A program made the translations under genes and the position numbers. Shown piece by piece: positions 7,756-17,118 of a stretch of DNA of 64,000 nt. Within the stretch, counting starts at the first letter, position 1. The number at the start of each line of letters is the position of its first letter. Source of the DNA: Vannielia litorea (lineage in GTDB: Bacteria; Pseudomonadota; Alphaproteobacteria; Rhodobacterales; Rhodobacteraceae); contig NZ_JAHVJR010000001.1 of NCBI RefSeq assembly GCF_019801175.1, positions 1,364,001 to 1,428,000 on the forward strand, in the 5' to 3' direction. Below the pieces are notes generated by a model, which had not been told where the DNA came from, did no database searches, and saw nothing but the letters and a program-made list of their open reading frames with translations.

Positions 7756-7858
7756 CCGCCCGGACGCACCCCGTTTCCGACACGCGATGTCGCAGAACGG
7801 CCAGCACATGCCGCGTCCGGCCCACAGTCTCAACCCAACAGACACGAGGAGTCGCCCC

Positions 7859-10267
7859 ATGAAAACAACAGCCCAGGTCTGCGTTATCGGCGGCGGCGTC
7901 GTCGGCTGCTCGGTACTCTACCACCTCACCAAGCTCGGCTGGTCAGATGTGGTGCTGCTCGAGCGCTCCGAGCTGACCTCCGGCTCCACGTGGCACGCCG
8001 CGGGCGGCTTCCACACCATGAACTCCGATACAAACATGGCCGCCCTCCAAGGCTATACCATTGGTTTGTATAAGGAACTTGAAGAGATCACCGGCATGTC
8101 CTGCGGCCTGCACCACGTCGGCGGCATCACCCTTGCAGAGACACCCGAGCGCTTCGACATGCTCAAGGCCGAGCGCGCCAAGCACCGCTACATGGGCCTC
8201 GACACCCGCATCGTGACGCCCGAGGAAATCGGCGAACTGGCCGAGCTGGTGAACCTCGATGGCATCCTCGGCGGCCTCTACGACCCGCTTGATGGCCACC
8301 TCGACCCCTCCGGCACCACCCACGCCTACGCCCGCGCCGCCAAGATGGCTGGCGCCGAGATCGAGACCCACTGCAAGGTCGAAGACCTCCAGCAGCGCCC
8401 CGATGGCTCTTGGGACGTGATCACAAACAAGGGCACCCTCCACGCCGAACATGTCGTCAACGCTGCCGGGCTCTGGGCCCGCGAGGTCGGCGCGATGGCA
8501 GGCGTCTACCTGCCGCTCCTGCCGATGGCCCACCAGTATCTGGTGACCGACGACATCCCCGAGATTTACGAGCGCGAAACCGAATTCCCCCATGTGCTTG
8601 ATTGCGCCGGAGAATCCTACTTCCGGCAAGAGGGCCGCGGCCTTTGCATCGGCTTCTACGAGCAGCCCTGCGAGCCTTGGGCGCTCGGCGGCACGCCTTG
8701 GGATTTCGGCCATGAGCTGCTGCCCGACAACCTCGACAAGGTCTCCGACAGCATCGAGATGGCCTACAACCGCTTCCCCGTGCTCGAGCGCGCGGGCGTG
8801 AAGCGCGTGATCCACGGCCCCTTCACCTTTGCCCCCGATGGCAACCCACTGGTCGGCCCCGTGCCCGGCCTGCGCAACTACTGGTCCGCCTGCGCCGTCA
8901 TGGCGGGGTTCAGCCAAGGCGGCGGCGTGGGCCTGACCCTCGCGCAATGGATGATCGAAGGCGAGCCGGAGCGCGATGTCACCGGCCTCGACGTGGCCCG
9001 CTACGGCAAGTGGATCACGCCGGGCTACACCGTGCCCAAAGTCATTGAATTCTATCAAAAACGCTTCTCGGTCAGCTACCCGAACGAGGAGCGCCCCGCC
9101 GCCCGTCCGCACCGGACGACGGCGATGTATGACATTTTTAGTGAAATGGGCGCAGTCTGGGGCCACCAGTTCGGCCTCGAGGTGCCCAATTACTTCGCGC
9201 AAGGAGACGAGCCCACATACGAGAAGCCCAGCTTCACCCGTTCCAATGCTTTCGAAGCCACAGGCCGCGAGGTGCGCGCCGTCCGCGAAAGCGTCGGCAT
9301 TAACGAAATCCAGAACTTCGGCAAATTCCGCGTCACCGGCCCGAAAGCCCGCGATTGGCTCGACCGGATCATGGCAGGCCGCGTCCCGCAGGAGGGCAAA
9401 CTCACCCTCACGCCGATGCTCTCGCCCAAAGGCCGCATTATCGGAGACTTCACGATCTCCTGCACGGGGCCAGAAACCTTCGCCCTTACAGCGAGTTACG
9501 GCGCGCAGGCGATGCACGGGCGCTGGTTCGAGCAACATGGTGCAGAGGGCGTTAGCGTTGAGAACGTCTCCGACCGGCTCACCGGCTTCCAGCTCGCCGG
9601 GCCAAAGAGCCGGGCGGTCCTGCAAGCCTGCACCGATGCCGATGTCGCCGCACTGCCCTTCCTCGGCGTCGTCCAAATGACCGTCGGCCAGGTCGCCTGC
9701 ACCGTCCAGCGGGTCAGCTATACCGGCGATCTGGGCTACGAGATCTACTGTGATCACATGGACCAGCGCCACCTCTGGCACGCGCTCTGGGCCGCCGGAC
9801 AAGAGCACAACATCACCCCCTTCGGCATGCGCGCCATGATGTCCCTCCGGCTCGACCGCTTCTTCGGCTCCTGGCTCCGCGAGTTCTCACCCGATTACAC
9901 GCCCGCCGAAACCGGGCTCGACCGGTTCATATCCTTTAAAAAGGACAGTGACTTCATCGGCCGAGCTCACGCAGAATCCGAACGCACAAACCCGCCTGCC
10001 CGCCAACTCGTCGCCTTCCTCGTCGATGCCGACAACGCCGATGTGCACGGCTACGAGCCGGTCTGGATCAATGGCGAAGTGGTCGGCTTCTGCACCTCAG
10101 GCGGCTACTCCCACCACGCGCAGCAATCCGTCGCCATGGCGCTCATCCCCCGCGAATTCGCGCAGGAGGGGCAGGACGCCGAAATCGAGATCCTCTCCCA
10201 GATGCGCCCCGCCAAGCTCACCACCACCCCGCTTTTTGACCCGGAGGGCACAGCCCTCCGCGCTTGA
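7859..10267 (+). CDS. FAD-dependent oxidoreductase fused to GcvT domain (dimethylglycine/sarcosine dehydrogenase-like)
   Basis: 802 residues. The N-terminal half is a DAO-type flavoprotein: dinucleotide-binding VIGGGVVGCS near residue 9 and SGSTWHAAGG, in which H46 matches the covalent FAD histidine of dimethylglycine dehydrogenases. The C-terminal half is a GcvT (aminomethyltransferase) fold that would pass the released C1 unit to tetrahydrofolate. Such proteins oxidise N-methylated glycines or related methylamines; the exact substrate cannot be fixed here. ATG at 7859 is chosen because GAGGAG precedes it at 7846-7851 and the flavin fold begins immediately; an in-frame start at 7667 would run through the repeat region. 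Confidence 0.9.
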   Translation: MKTTAQVCVIGGGVVGCSVLYHLTKLGWSDVVLLERSELTSGSTWHAAGGFHTMNSDTNMAALQGYTIGLYKELEEITGMSCGLHHVGGITLAETPERFDMLKAERAKHRYMGLDTRIVTPEEIGELAELVNLDGILGGLYDPLDGHLDPSGTTHAYARAAKMAGAEIETHCKVEDLQQRPDGSWDVITNKGTLHAEHVVNAAGLWAREVGAMAGVYLPLLPMAHQYLVTDDIPEIYERETEFPHVLDCAGESYFRQEGRGLCIGFYEQPCEPWALGGTPWDFGHELLPDNLDKVSDSIEMAYNRFPVLERAGVKRVIHGPFTFAPDGNPLVGPVPGLRNYWSACAVMAGFSQGGGVGLTLAQWMIEGEPERDVTGLDVARYGKWITPGYTVPKVIEFYQKRFSVSYPNEERPAARPHRTTAMYDIFSEMGAVWGHQFGLEVPNYFAQGDEPTYEKPSFTRSNAFEATGREVRAVRESVGINEIQNFGKFRVTGPKARDWLDRIMAGRVPQEGKLTLTPMLSPKGRIIGDFTISCTGPETFALTASYGAQAMHGRWFEQHGAEGVSVENVSDRLTGFQLAGPKSRAVLQACTDADVAALPFLGVVQMTVGQVACTVQRVSYTGDLGYEIYCDHMDQRHLWHALWAAGQEHNITPFGMRAMMSLRLDRFFGSWLREFSPDYTPAETGLDRFISFKKDSDFIGRAHAESERTNPPARQLVAFLVDADNADVHGYEPVWINGEVVGFCTSGGYSHHAQQSVAMALIPREFAQEGQDAEIEILSQMRPAKLTTTPLFDPEGTALRA

Positions 10268-10297
10268 GCCAAACCCGCGGCAGGGTTAGGTAAATCC

Positions 10298-10900
10298 ATG
10301 ACCCTGCCGATCCTCATCCTCGCCGCCGGGGCCGCCTCCCGCATGGCCCCGCGAGACAAACTGCTCGAGCCACTCCACGGCAAACCCTTGCTCACCCGCG
10401 TTGCTGAAATGGCGTGCAAAGTCAGTGACTTCACCCTCGTCGCCCTGCCGCCAGACCGCCCCGCCCGCTTTGCCGCAATCGAAGACACAGGCGCCCGCCC
10501 GCTCACCGTGCGCGACGCCGCCGAGGGCATGAACGCCTCCCTCCGCGCCGGGCTCGAGGCCCTGCCACAGTCCACGGCTTTCATGCTCCTCCTCGCCGAC
10601 CTTCCGGAACTCACAGAAGACGACCTGCGCGCCGTGATCACAAGTTACCAGACCCACCCCGACGCCCTGATCTGGCGAGGTGCCACAGAAGACGGCAAGC
10701 CCGGCCATCCAGTGATTTTCTCGTCAAAGCTCTACGCTGAAATCGAACAACTCCAAGGGGACGACGGTGCCAAATCCGTCGTCACCGCCGCTGGCGACCG
10801 CGTCCACCTCACGCCCCTGCAAGGCCAACGCGCCCGGCTCGACCTCGACACGCCAGTGGCTTGGGCAGCTTGGCGCAAGGCCACGAACACACCCAACTGA
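10298..10900 (+). CDS. MocA/MobA-like nucleotidyltransferase
   Basis: A 200-residue NTP-transferase-fold protein. It opens with ILILAAGAASRM followed by DKLLEPLHGKPLL, the nucleotide-binding signature of molybdenum cofactor cytidylyl/guanylyltransferases (MocA, MobA), and has LLLADLPELT as the metal-binding aspartate strand. It probably transfers CMP or GMP to a cofactor in the cytoplasm; the LAAGxxSRM loop is slightly divergent, so the substrate is uncertain. It lies 30 bp after the dehydrogenase gene, probably co-transcribed, and ends at a bidirectional hairpin before the convergent RTX gene. Confidence 0.82.
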   Translation: MTLPILILAAGAASRMAPRDKLLEPLHGKPLLTRVAEMACKVSDFTLVALPPDRPARFAAIEDTGARPLTVRDAAEGMNASLRAGLEALPQSTAFMLLLADLPELTEDDLRAVITSYQTHPDALIWRGATEDGKPGHPVIFSSKLYAEIEQLQGDDGAKSVVTAAGDRVHLTPLQGQRARLDLDTPVAWAAWRKATNTPN

Positions 10901-10931
10901 CCTCATTTTCTTGCTCTAAATATCTCCGGGG

Positions 10932-10955
10932 GGTGTGGGGGGCTGGCCCCACACC
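10932..10955. terminator. Bidirectional hairpin between convergent genes
   Basis: GGTGTGGGG (10932-10940) pairs perfectly with CCCCACACC (10947-10955) around a six-base loop. It lies between the stop of the nucleotidyltransferase gene and the stop of the convergent RTX gene, so it can serve both. The preceding AAATATCTCCGGGGGG looks like the stereotyped A/T-then-G-run sequence I recall before similar hairpins in many Rhodobacteraceae intergenic regions. There is no long U tract. Confidence 0.6.
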
Positions 10956-10968
10956 GATCCGGCTCCAC

Positions 10969-13900
10969 TCAGTGGAACAGCGCCGTAACTTCCCGCTTTT
11001 TCAACGCCATACGCGCAGTGACAATGGAGTTCGCATCCGCGCGCAGCTCCGGGAAGATCTCGAAGATCTCTTCGCGCTGCTCATCCTCCATCTCGCCCAG
11101 CACATGGGCACCGGGCTGGTAGCTCTCGGTCCATGCGCCCTCGGCCATGATGATTTCATGCGCGTCGAACATGATGTGGATGTAGATCACCTCATCCACC
11201 TGCACCTGCTCGATCCCCGGCAGGCCAACGAGATGGACCGCAGACACCAGCACCTCATGCTCGCCAAAGAGCATCTCGGCGCGGGCATCGGAGATCAGCA
11301 TCTTGTGCTGCGGGCTCACCATGATGTCGCGCTCCGGCAGGCCATAGCCCAGGGCGCCAGTCTTGATCAGCACCGGCATCAGCCGCGGGTTGGCCTTGAG
11401 GTGGTGCTCATTCAGCAGCCGCTGGCCGACCCATTGCAGGCGCTTCACCCCGTGGTCGCGGGTCAGGACCCGGTCGCCGGGGCCCAGCTCTTCCACCGGG
11501 CGCGGGCCCTCGGGCGTGGCAATCATCGTGCCGGGCGTGAAACAGGGGATGAAGTTGACCGTCTCGATCTCGGAGAAGGTCATCGTACCGGTCACATTGC
11601 CCGTCCCGTCGAGGAACTCGACGGTTCCGCTCTCGGGGGCGCTCTCGTCATAGATCACGCGGGTCGGGCCCGCGCTGGTGAGGTCGAGCACGTCGGCGTC
11701 TACGCCGCCCTCGCCGCCCTGCACGTGGTCGCCATCGCCCGCGTAGAACGTGTCGGCATCGTCGCCGCCCAGCAGCGTATCGGCCCCGTCGCCGCCGATC
11801 AGCACGTCATCACCCGCGCCGGTATTGGCGCTAAAGCCGGTCGTGGCCGCGGCGCCATCGATGGTGTCGGCCCCGGCGCCGGTCTCGAAATTCTCGATCT
11901 CGGAGAAGGTGGCGGTGTCGGTGCCGTCGGTGACGGTGCCAGCCTCGGCCCCGGTGAGGGCGATGGTCACATCGCCAGTCACAGAGGTGGTGTCCAGCGT
12001 GTCGCCCGTGGTCTCACCGCCCTCGCCGCCGGTGATCACATCGGCACCAAAGCCGTCTTCCAGCACGAAGCGGTCATCGCCGTCCTCACCGTACACCTCG
12101 TCATCCCCGGCCCCGGCGTAGATGGTATCGTCGCCGGCACCGGCCTCGATGATGTCGTCATTCGCGGCCTCTCCGGGCAGAATCGCATCGCCGGAATCGA
12201 CGAAATCACCATGCGGATCAGAGGTATAGCTGGCGTCGATCACATCATCGGCCGCCGTGCCGCTGACGATGCCATCGCCCGGAATGCCCGCCGCGATCAG
12301 CCACATCGGCTGGGCGGCGTCCGCCGGGCTGATGCCCACCAGCGTCAGGCTCTCGCCGCCGGGGAAGCTCAGCACCGCGTTGCCGGAGCCGTCATCGGTG
12401 ACCACCACGTCATGCACCGACACCGGGTCGCCGCCCGCGTCGGTCATGCCGCTCACGTCGATCTGGTCGACCCCGGTGAATGTGCCATCGCCGTTGTCGG
12501 TGGGCGCGTGGAAGCCCAGAACATAATCGGACCCGTCGCCATCGGCGAAGATGAGCGTGTCGGCATCGCCGTCCGCGCCGAGGTGATAGGCATCGTCGCC
12601 TGCACCGGCGTCGATCGTGTCGGCGCCCGCGCCGAGGAACACGGTGGTTTCAGTGCTGTCGGAGCCGATCACCGTGTCATCGCCGGAGCCGAGCACGTAG
12701 CTTTCGACCCCGGTGAAGGTGACGGTATTGGCGCCATCGGTCAGCGTGCCGTCTTCCGGCGAGCCGCTCAGGTCGAGGGTCAGGTCGGCGGTGACGGCAT
12801 CGGCCCAGAGAATATCCTGATCGCCGCCGCCCGCATCTTCACCCGCGGTGAAGCTGTCGGTGCCCCAGCCATCGGTGATGACAAGGTTGTCGTTGCCCTC
12901 GCCGGTATCGACCACATCATCGCCGGAGCCACCGCGCACGCCGTCGTCACCCGCGCCGGTTGATACGTTGATGCCGCCGGTGGTGGCAGTGGCATCAATC
13001 AAATCATCGGTGCCGCCGGTGGTGATGCTCTCGATCTCCGAGAAATCCACGCCTCCATCGGGATGGCTCAGGCTGCCCGCCTCGTCACCGCTGTAGGTGA
13101 TGGACATGCTGCCCGCGCCGATCGCCGTGGTGTCCAGCGTGTCGCCGTTGGTTTCGCCGGTCTCGCCACCGATGAAGGTGTCCTGATCGAAATAGCCGGA
13201 GATCTGGAAGGTATCGTCGCCGCCCTCGCCGAGCACGAGGTCATCGCCCTCCCCGGCGTTGATCACATCGTCGCCTTCGCCTGCATGAACGATGTCGCTG
13301 TTCAGGCCGGTCATCGGGTCGTTGAAATTATCGAACCCGTCGATGACATCGCCATGCGGGTCGCCCGAATAGCTGGCATCGATCACGTCATCGCCGGAGG
13401 TGCCTTCGACGATCCCGTCGTAGGGGATGCCCGCCGCGATCAGCCAGAACGGGTCCATCGCTGCGGTGGGCGCAATGCCCATCAGCGTCAGGCTCTCGCC
13501 GTTCGGGAAGCCGAGCACCGCGTTGCCGGAGCCGTCGTCGCTCACCACGACGTCCTGCACCGTGACCGGGTTACCATCGGCATCGGTCATGCCGGACACG
13601 TCGATCTGATCGATGCCGGTATAGGTGCCATCGCCGTTGGCGGTGGGCGCGTCGAAGAAATAGACGGTGTCTTCACCATCGCCATCGGCAAAGATGATGG
13701 TGTCGGCCGCGCCGTCCGGCGTGGCGAAATCGCCTGTGGTGCCGAGGCCGTAGGTGTCATCGCCTGCGCCCGCGTTCACCGTATCGGCGCCCGCGCCGGT
13801 ATCGAACAGGTCGGCACCGGCGGAGCCGGTGACGGTGTCATTGCCGGAGCCGAGGGTGATGCTCTCGAACTCGGCGAAGCTCAGGGTGTCGGTGCCGTCC

Positions 13901-16836
13901 GAGATGGTGCCTGCCTCGGGGCCGCTGAAGGTGAGGGTCACATCGCTGATGACGCCATTGGCCAGCAGCACGTCGCCCACCAGCAGCCCACCGAAGACGA
14001 AGCTTTCACCGCCTTCGCCACCCAGCAGTGTATCGTTGCCAAAGCCGTCGAAGACGGAGACAAAGTCGTTTCCGGTGCCCGCATCCAGCGTGTCGTCGCC
14101 ACTGCCAAGGACAATGTTGTCGTCGCCCGCGCCAGTGGCCACATTCACGCCGCCGGTGGCCGCCGTCGCGTTGACGGAATCGCCGCCGCTGCCGGTGACG
14201 ACGCGCTCGATCTCGGAGAATGTCGCCGTGTTGCCGCCCTGGGTGACGGTGCCGCTCTCGTCGCCGCTGAAGGTGACATTGACGCCAGAGGTCATGCCGC
14301 CCGCATCCAGCAGGTCGCCCGCCGTCTCGCCGCCCTCGCCGCCGGTGATCTGATCGTTGCCGAAGGCCTCGCCGAGGGTGATCACATCGTCGCCGGCACC
14401 GGCAAAGATGGTGTCGGCCCCGGTGCCAAGGGCAATGCTGTCATCTCCCGCGCCGGTAATTACCGTCTGATCGCCCGCATCGCCGGTCACGGTATCGTTG
14501 CCCGCGCCGGTCACCACGTTCTCGATCTCGGAGAAGCTGGCGGTGTCGGTGCCATCGGTGAGCGTGCCCGCCTCGGCACCCGAGAACACCACCGTCTGGT
14601 CGCCGCTCACCAGCGAGGCATTGACCGTGTCGCCATTGGTTTCGCCGGTCTCGCCGCCGACTATGGTGTCGGCGCCAAAGCCGTCTTCAAGCATGACGGT
14701 ATCATCACCCGCCTCGCCATAGACTTCGTCGTCCCCGGCCCCTACATAGATGGTGTCATCACCCGCGCCCGCTTCGATGATGTCATCATCGCCGCTTTCG
14801 CCGGGCAGGATCGCATCGCCGTTGTCGACCATGTCGCCGTGCGGATCGCCGGTGTAGCCCGCGTCGATCACATCATTGCCCGCGGTGCCGCTGACGATGC
14901 CATCACCCGGGATTCCGGCGGCGATTAGCCACATCGGGTCGGCGGCCTCGGCGGCGCTCACGCCCACAAGCGTGACGCTCTCGCCATTGGGGAAGGTCAG
15001 AACCGCAGAGCCGAAGCCATCGTCGCTCACCGCAACGTCATGCACCGAGACCGGGTCGCCACCCGCATCGGTCATGTCGCTCACGTCGAGCTGGTCATTG
15101 CCGGTGTAAGTGCCATCGCCGTTGGCGGTGGGCGCCTCGAAATCGAAGACGGTGTCATTGCCATCTCCATCGCCCATCACAACGGTGTCCACCGCGCCAT
15201 CGGCCGCGCCGAGGGCGACGGTATCATTGCCCGCCCCCATCTCTACGGTGTCGGCCCCTGCCCCGGTTTCGATGTAATCGTCACCGGTCGAGCCGGTAAC
15301 TGTATCGTCGCCGGAGCCGAGAGTGACGGTCTCGATTTCAGAAAAGCCGGTAGTCGCCGTGCCATCGCCCAGTGTGCCGGATTCGGGGCTGGTGAAGGTG
15401 ACAGTCAGATCATCGGTCACCGCGCTGGCGTCGATGCTGTCGCCAAAGCTCTCACCAGTCTCGCCGCCGGTGATGGTGTCATTGCCGAGGCCGTTCTCGA
15501 CGATGAAATCGTCATCGCCCGCGCCGCCGGTCAGCGTGTCGTCGCCGGTGCCGCCACGGATCTGGTCATCGCCATCACCGCCGTGGATGGTGTCGTTGTT
15601 GGCGCCGCCATCGAGCGTGTCGTCGCCGCCGTAGCCATAGATCGTATCGTCACCCGCACCGCCGGAGACGGTATCGTTGAAGCCCCCGTCATCGGGGATG
15701 GTGGTGAACTGCACATCGGTGAGCCACAGCGCCTGACCGCTCGTGCCACCGTTCTGATAGGTGACGATGATCTGCGCCACCGGGCCCTCAACCGTGATCA
15801 ACGCCGAGCCGTTCGACTGCGCCGCCGAGCCGCTGCCAGCACCGTCGATGGTGTCGGCGTCGTACATGCTGTCGTCGCCGTCGAGCTGGAAGGTGACCGG
15901 CACCTCGTTGCCCTGCGCGTCATAAGCGACCACGGTCACGAGGTCGTCCCAGCCGCCTTGATCGAGGTCGTTGATCCGGAAGGTGGCGTTGCTCACCTCA
16001 TTGGCCATGCCCGACCCGGCGGCGGCGTCGAAATCGATGGTGACGGTCGCCGTGTTGGCAAAGCTGGAGAGCGAGCTGCCCGCGCCACCGAGGTAAAGCG
16101 CGGAGTTGGTGTCGAAGGTCTCGCCCGCGCCGGTGTTCACATATTGCTGGTCGGTCGAAACTTCAGCCGCCGTCAGGCCGCCATCGTCGGCGATGCTAAC
16201 GGTCACGTTCATCGTGCCGGTGTTCTGGGTGAACCCGCCGCTGATATCGGTGGTGTCGCCGCCCTGATCCGTCCAGTCCAGCGTTTCGCTGGTGGCGCTG
16301 ACGCTGGCATTGTCGGCATGGATCACATCGTTGCCGTCACCGCCCACGATGGTATCGGCGCCGCCACCGGCATAGATCGTGTCTGCTCCGGTGCCACCAT
16401 CAATCACGTCATTGCCGGAGCCGGCCACGACCGTATCGTTGCCGGCGCCCGCGTTGATCGTGTTGCCGTTGCCGTCGATCTCGTCGCCCTGGGCGTCCTC
16501 GTACTGGCCATCGATCAGGTCATTGCCTGCGGTGCCATCCACCGGGCCAGGCGCGGCAGGCGTGTAGGTCGGGGCGCTGGTGGCGGTCGCGGTGAAGACC
16601 GGGTCGACGAAATAGTTGTTGGGGACGAAGTAAACGAAGCCGTCGGTGCCCAGGTAGTAGGTGCCGGTATCGGTGATGTTGGTGTAGTTGTTGTTGTTGC
16701 CCGTGTAGGTGCCCGACCAGCGCCACTGGCCGGTGCCAATGGTCTCGTCGATGGAGAAGGCTTCCATCCCGCTCTGGATGGCATCGCCGTTATTCAGCGT
16801 GCCATTGCCGAGGTTAACTCTATAGCCAATCGCCAT
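10969..16836 (-). CDS. Giant RTX repeat protein with C-terminal Hint domain
   Basis: 1955 residues. A unique N-terminal region (about 1-100) is followed by many calcium-binding RTX nonapeptides (GGxGxDxx types) arranged in blocks. A large module with an MWLIAAGIP-type segment, followed by DVIDA and SDPHGD-type segments, recurs three times near residues 640, 1135 and 1515. The Hint domain runs from about C1765 to the end: it starts at CFTPGTMIATPEG and contains SPQHKMLI. RTX proteins are normally exported by type I secretion, but no secretion genes are in the window. The Hint domain may self-cleave at its N-terminal cysteine; no C-terminal HN is present, so splicing is unlikely. Confidence 0.9.
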   Translation of the reverse strand: MAIGYRVNLGNGTLNNGDAIQSGMEAFSIDETIGTGQWRWSGTYTGNNNNYTNITDTGTYYLGTDGFVYFVPNNYFVDPVFTATATSAPTYTPAAPGPVDGTAGNDLIDGQYEDAQGDEIDGNGNTINAGAGNDTVVAGSGNDVIDGGTGADTIYAGGGADTIVGGDGNDVIHADNASVSATSETLDWTDQGGDTTDISGGFTQNTGTMNVTVSIADDGGLTAAEVSTDQQYVNTGAGETFDTNSALYLGGAGSSLSSFANTATVTIDFDAAAGSGMANEVSNATFRINDLDQGGWDDLVTVVAYDAQGNEVPVTFQLDGDDSMYDADTIDGAGSGSAAQSNGSALITVEGPVAQIIVTYQNGGTSGQALWLTDVQFTTIPDDGGFNDTVSGGAGDDTIYGYGGDDTLDGGANNDTIHGGDGDDQIRGGTGDDTLTGGAGDDDFIVENGLGNDTITGGETGESFGDSIDASAVTDDLTVTFTSPESGTLGDGTATTGFSEIETVTLGSGDDTVTGSTGDDYIETGAGADTVEMGAGNDTVALGAADGAVDTVVMGDGDGNDTVFDFEAPTANGDGTYTGNDQLDVSDMTDAGGDPVSVHDVAVSDDGFGSAVLTFPNGESVTLVGVSAAEAADPMWLIAAGIPGDGIVSGTAGNDVIDAGYTGDPHGDMVDNGDAILPGESGDDDIIEAGAGDDTIYVGAGDDEVYGEAGDDTVMLEDGFGADTIVGGETGETNGDTVNASLVSGDQTVVFSGAEAGTLTDGTDTASFSEIENVVTGAGNDTVTGDAGDQTVITGAGDDSIALGTGADTIFAGAGDDVITLGEAFGNDQITGGEGGETAGDLLDAGGMTSGVNVTFSGDESGTVTQGGNTATFSEIERVVTGSGGDSVNATAATGGVNVATGAGDDNIVLGSGDDTLDAGTGNDFVSVFDGFGNDTLLGGEGGESFVFGGLLVGDVLLANGVISDVTLTFSGPEAGTISDGTDTLSFAEFESITLGSGNDTVTGSAGADLFDTGAGADTVNAGAGDDTYGLGTTGDFATPDGAADTIIFADGDGEDTVYFFDAPTANGDGTYTGIDQIDVSGMTDADGNPVTVQDVVVSDDGSGNAVLGFPNGESLTLMGIAPTAAMDPFWLIAAGIPYDGIVEGTSGDDVIDASYSGDPHGDVIDGFDNFNDPMTGLNSDIVHAGEGDDVINAGEGDDLVLGEGGDDTFQISGYFDQDTFIGGETGETNGDTLDTTAIGAGSMSITYSGDEAGSLSHPDGGVDFSEIESITTGGTDDLIDATATTGGINVSTGAGDDGVRGGSGDDVVDTGEGNDNLVITDGWGTDSFTAGEDAGGGDQDILWADAVTADLTLDLSGSPEDGTLTDGANTVTFTGVESYVLGSGDDTVIGSDSTETTVFLGAGADTIDAGAGDDAYHLGADGDADTLIFADGDGSDYVLGFHAPTDNGDGTFTGVDQIDVSGMTDAGGDPVSVHDVVVTDDGSGNAVLSFPGGESLTLVGISPADAAQPMWLIAAGIPGDGIVSGTAADDVIDASYTSDPHGDFVDSGDAILPGEAANDDIIEAGAGDDTIYAGAGDDEVYGEDGDDRFVLEDGFGADVITGGEGGETTGDTLDTTSVTGDVTIALTGAEAGTVTDGTDTATFSEIENFETGAGADTIDGAAATTGFSANTGAGDDVLIGGDGADTLLGGDDADTFYAGDGDHVQGGEGGVDADVLDLTSAGPTRVIYDESAPESGTVEFLDGTGNVTGTMTFSEIETVNFIPCFTPGTMIATPEGPRPVEELGPGDRVLTRDHGVKRLQWVGQRLLNEHHLKANPRLMPVLIKTGALGYGLPERDIMVSPQHKMLISDARAEMLFGEHEVLVSAVHLVGLPGIEQVQVDEVIYIHIMFDAHEIIMAEGAWTESYQPGAHVLGEMEDEQREEIFEIFPELRADANSIVTARMALKKREVTALFH

Positions 16837-17077
16837 TGCGTTGCGTCCTGCTCTTCACCTTCGTTTGCGTGGGTGTCTCTGCAACCATCGCAGTCGGTAA
16901 AAACGTCCATGCAGAGCCAATGCGGCCCCTTCCCATGGACGGATATGGCGGACTAAAGCGGCAAAACTTTGAGAAAAGCTGAAAACCAAAGGGTTATTTG
17001 GCGGCAGGAATGAGGCAGCAGGTTAAAAAAAGCATGCGTTTTCAACCATTAGGAGTAATTCTACCCATGGCTGCAAA

Positions 17078-17092
17078 GGGGCGTTCAGCCCC
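17078..17092 (-). terminator. Candidate terminator after the 17119 RTX/Hint gene
   Basis: GGGGC and GCCCC form a five-pair stem around a five-base loop, 27 bp past the stop of the minus-strand gene. Read on the minus strand it is followed by TTTG, a short U run. Moderate support only. Confidence 0.4.
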
Positions 17093-17118
17093 CGTCAAAA
17101 TGGAGTTTTCGGGGCCGT

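Noticed and set aside
7667..7858. An earlier start that would add 64 residues to the dehydrogenase
   Set aside because: The extra region runs through the iteron array, lacks family similarity, and GAGGAG fits the start at 7859.
10861..16956. Very long plus-strand open frames (up to about 700 codons) opposite the giant RTX gene
   Set aside because: They are mirror images of the RTX repeats, whose GC-rich codons leave no stops on the other strand. Their products are Val/Ala/Gly/His-rich and have no sensible start or ribosome-binding site.
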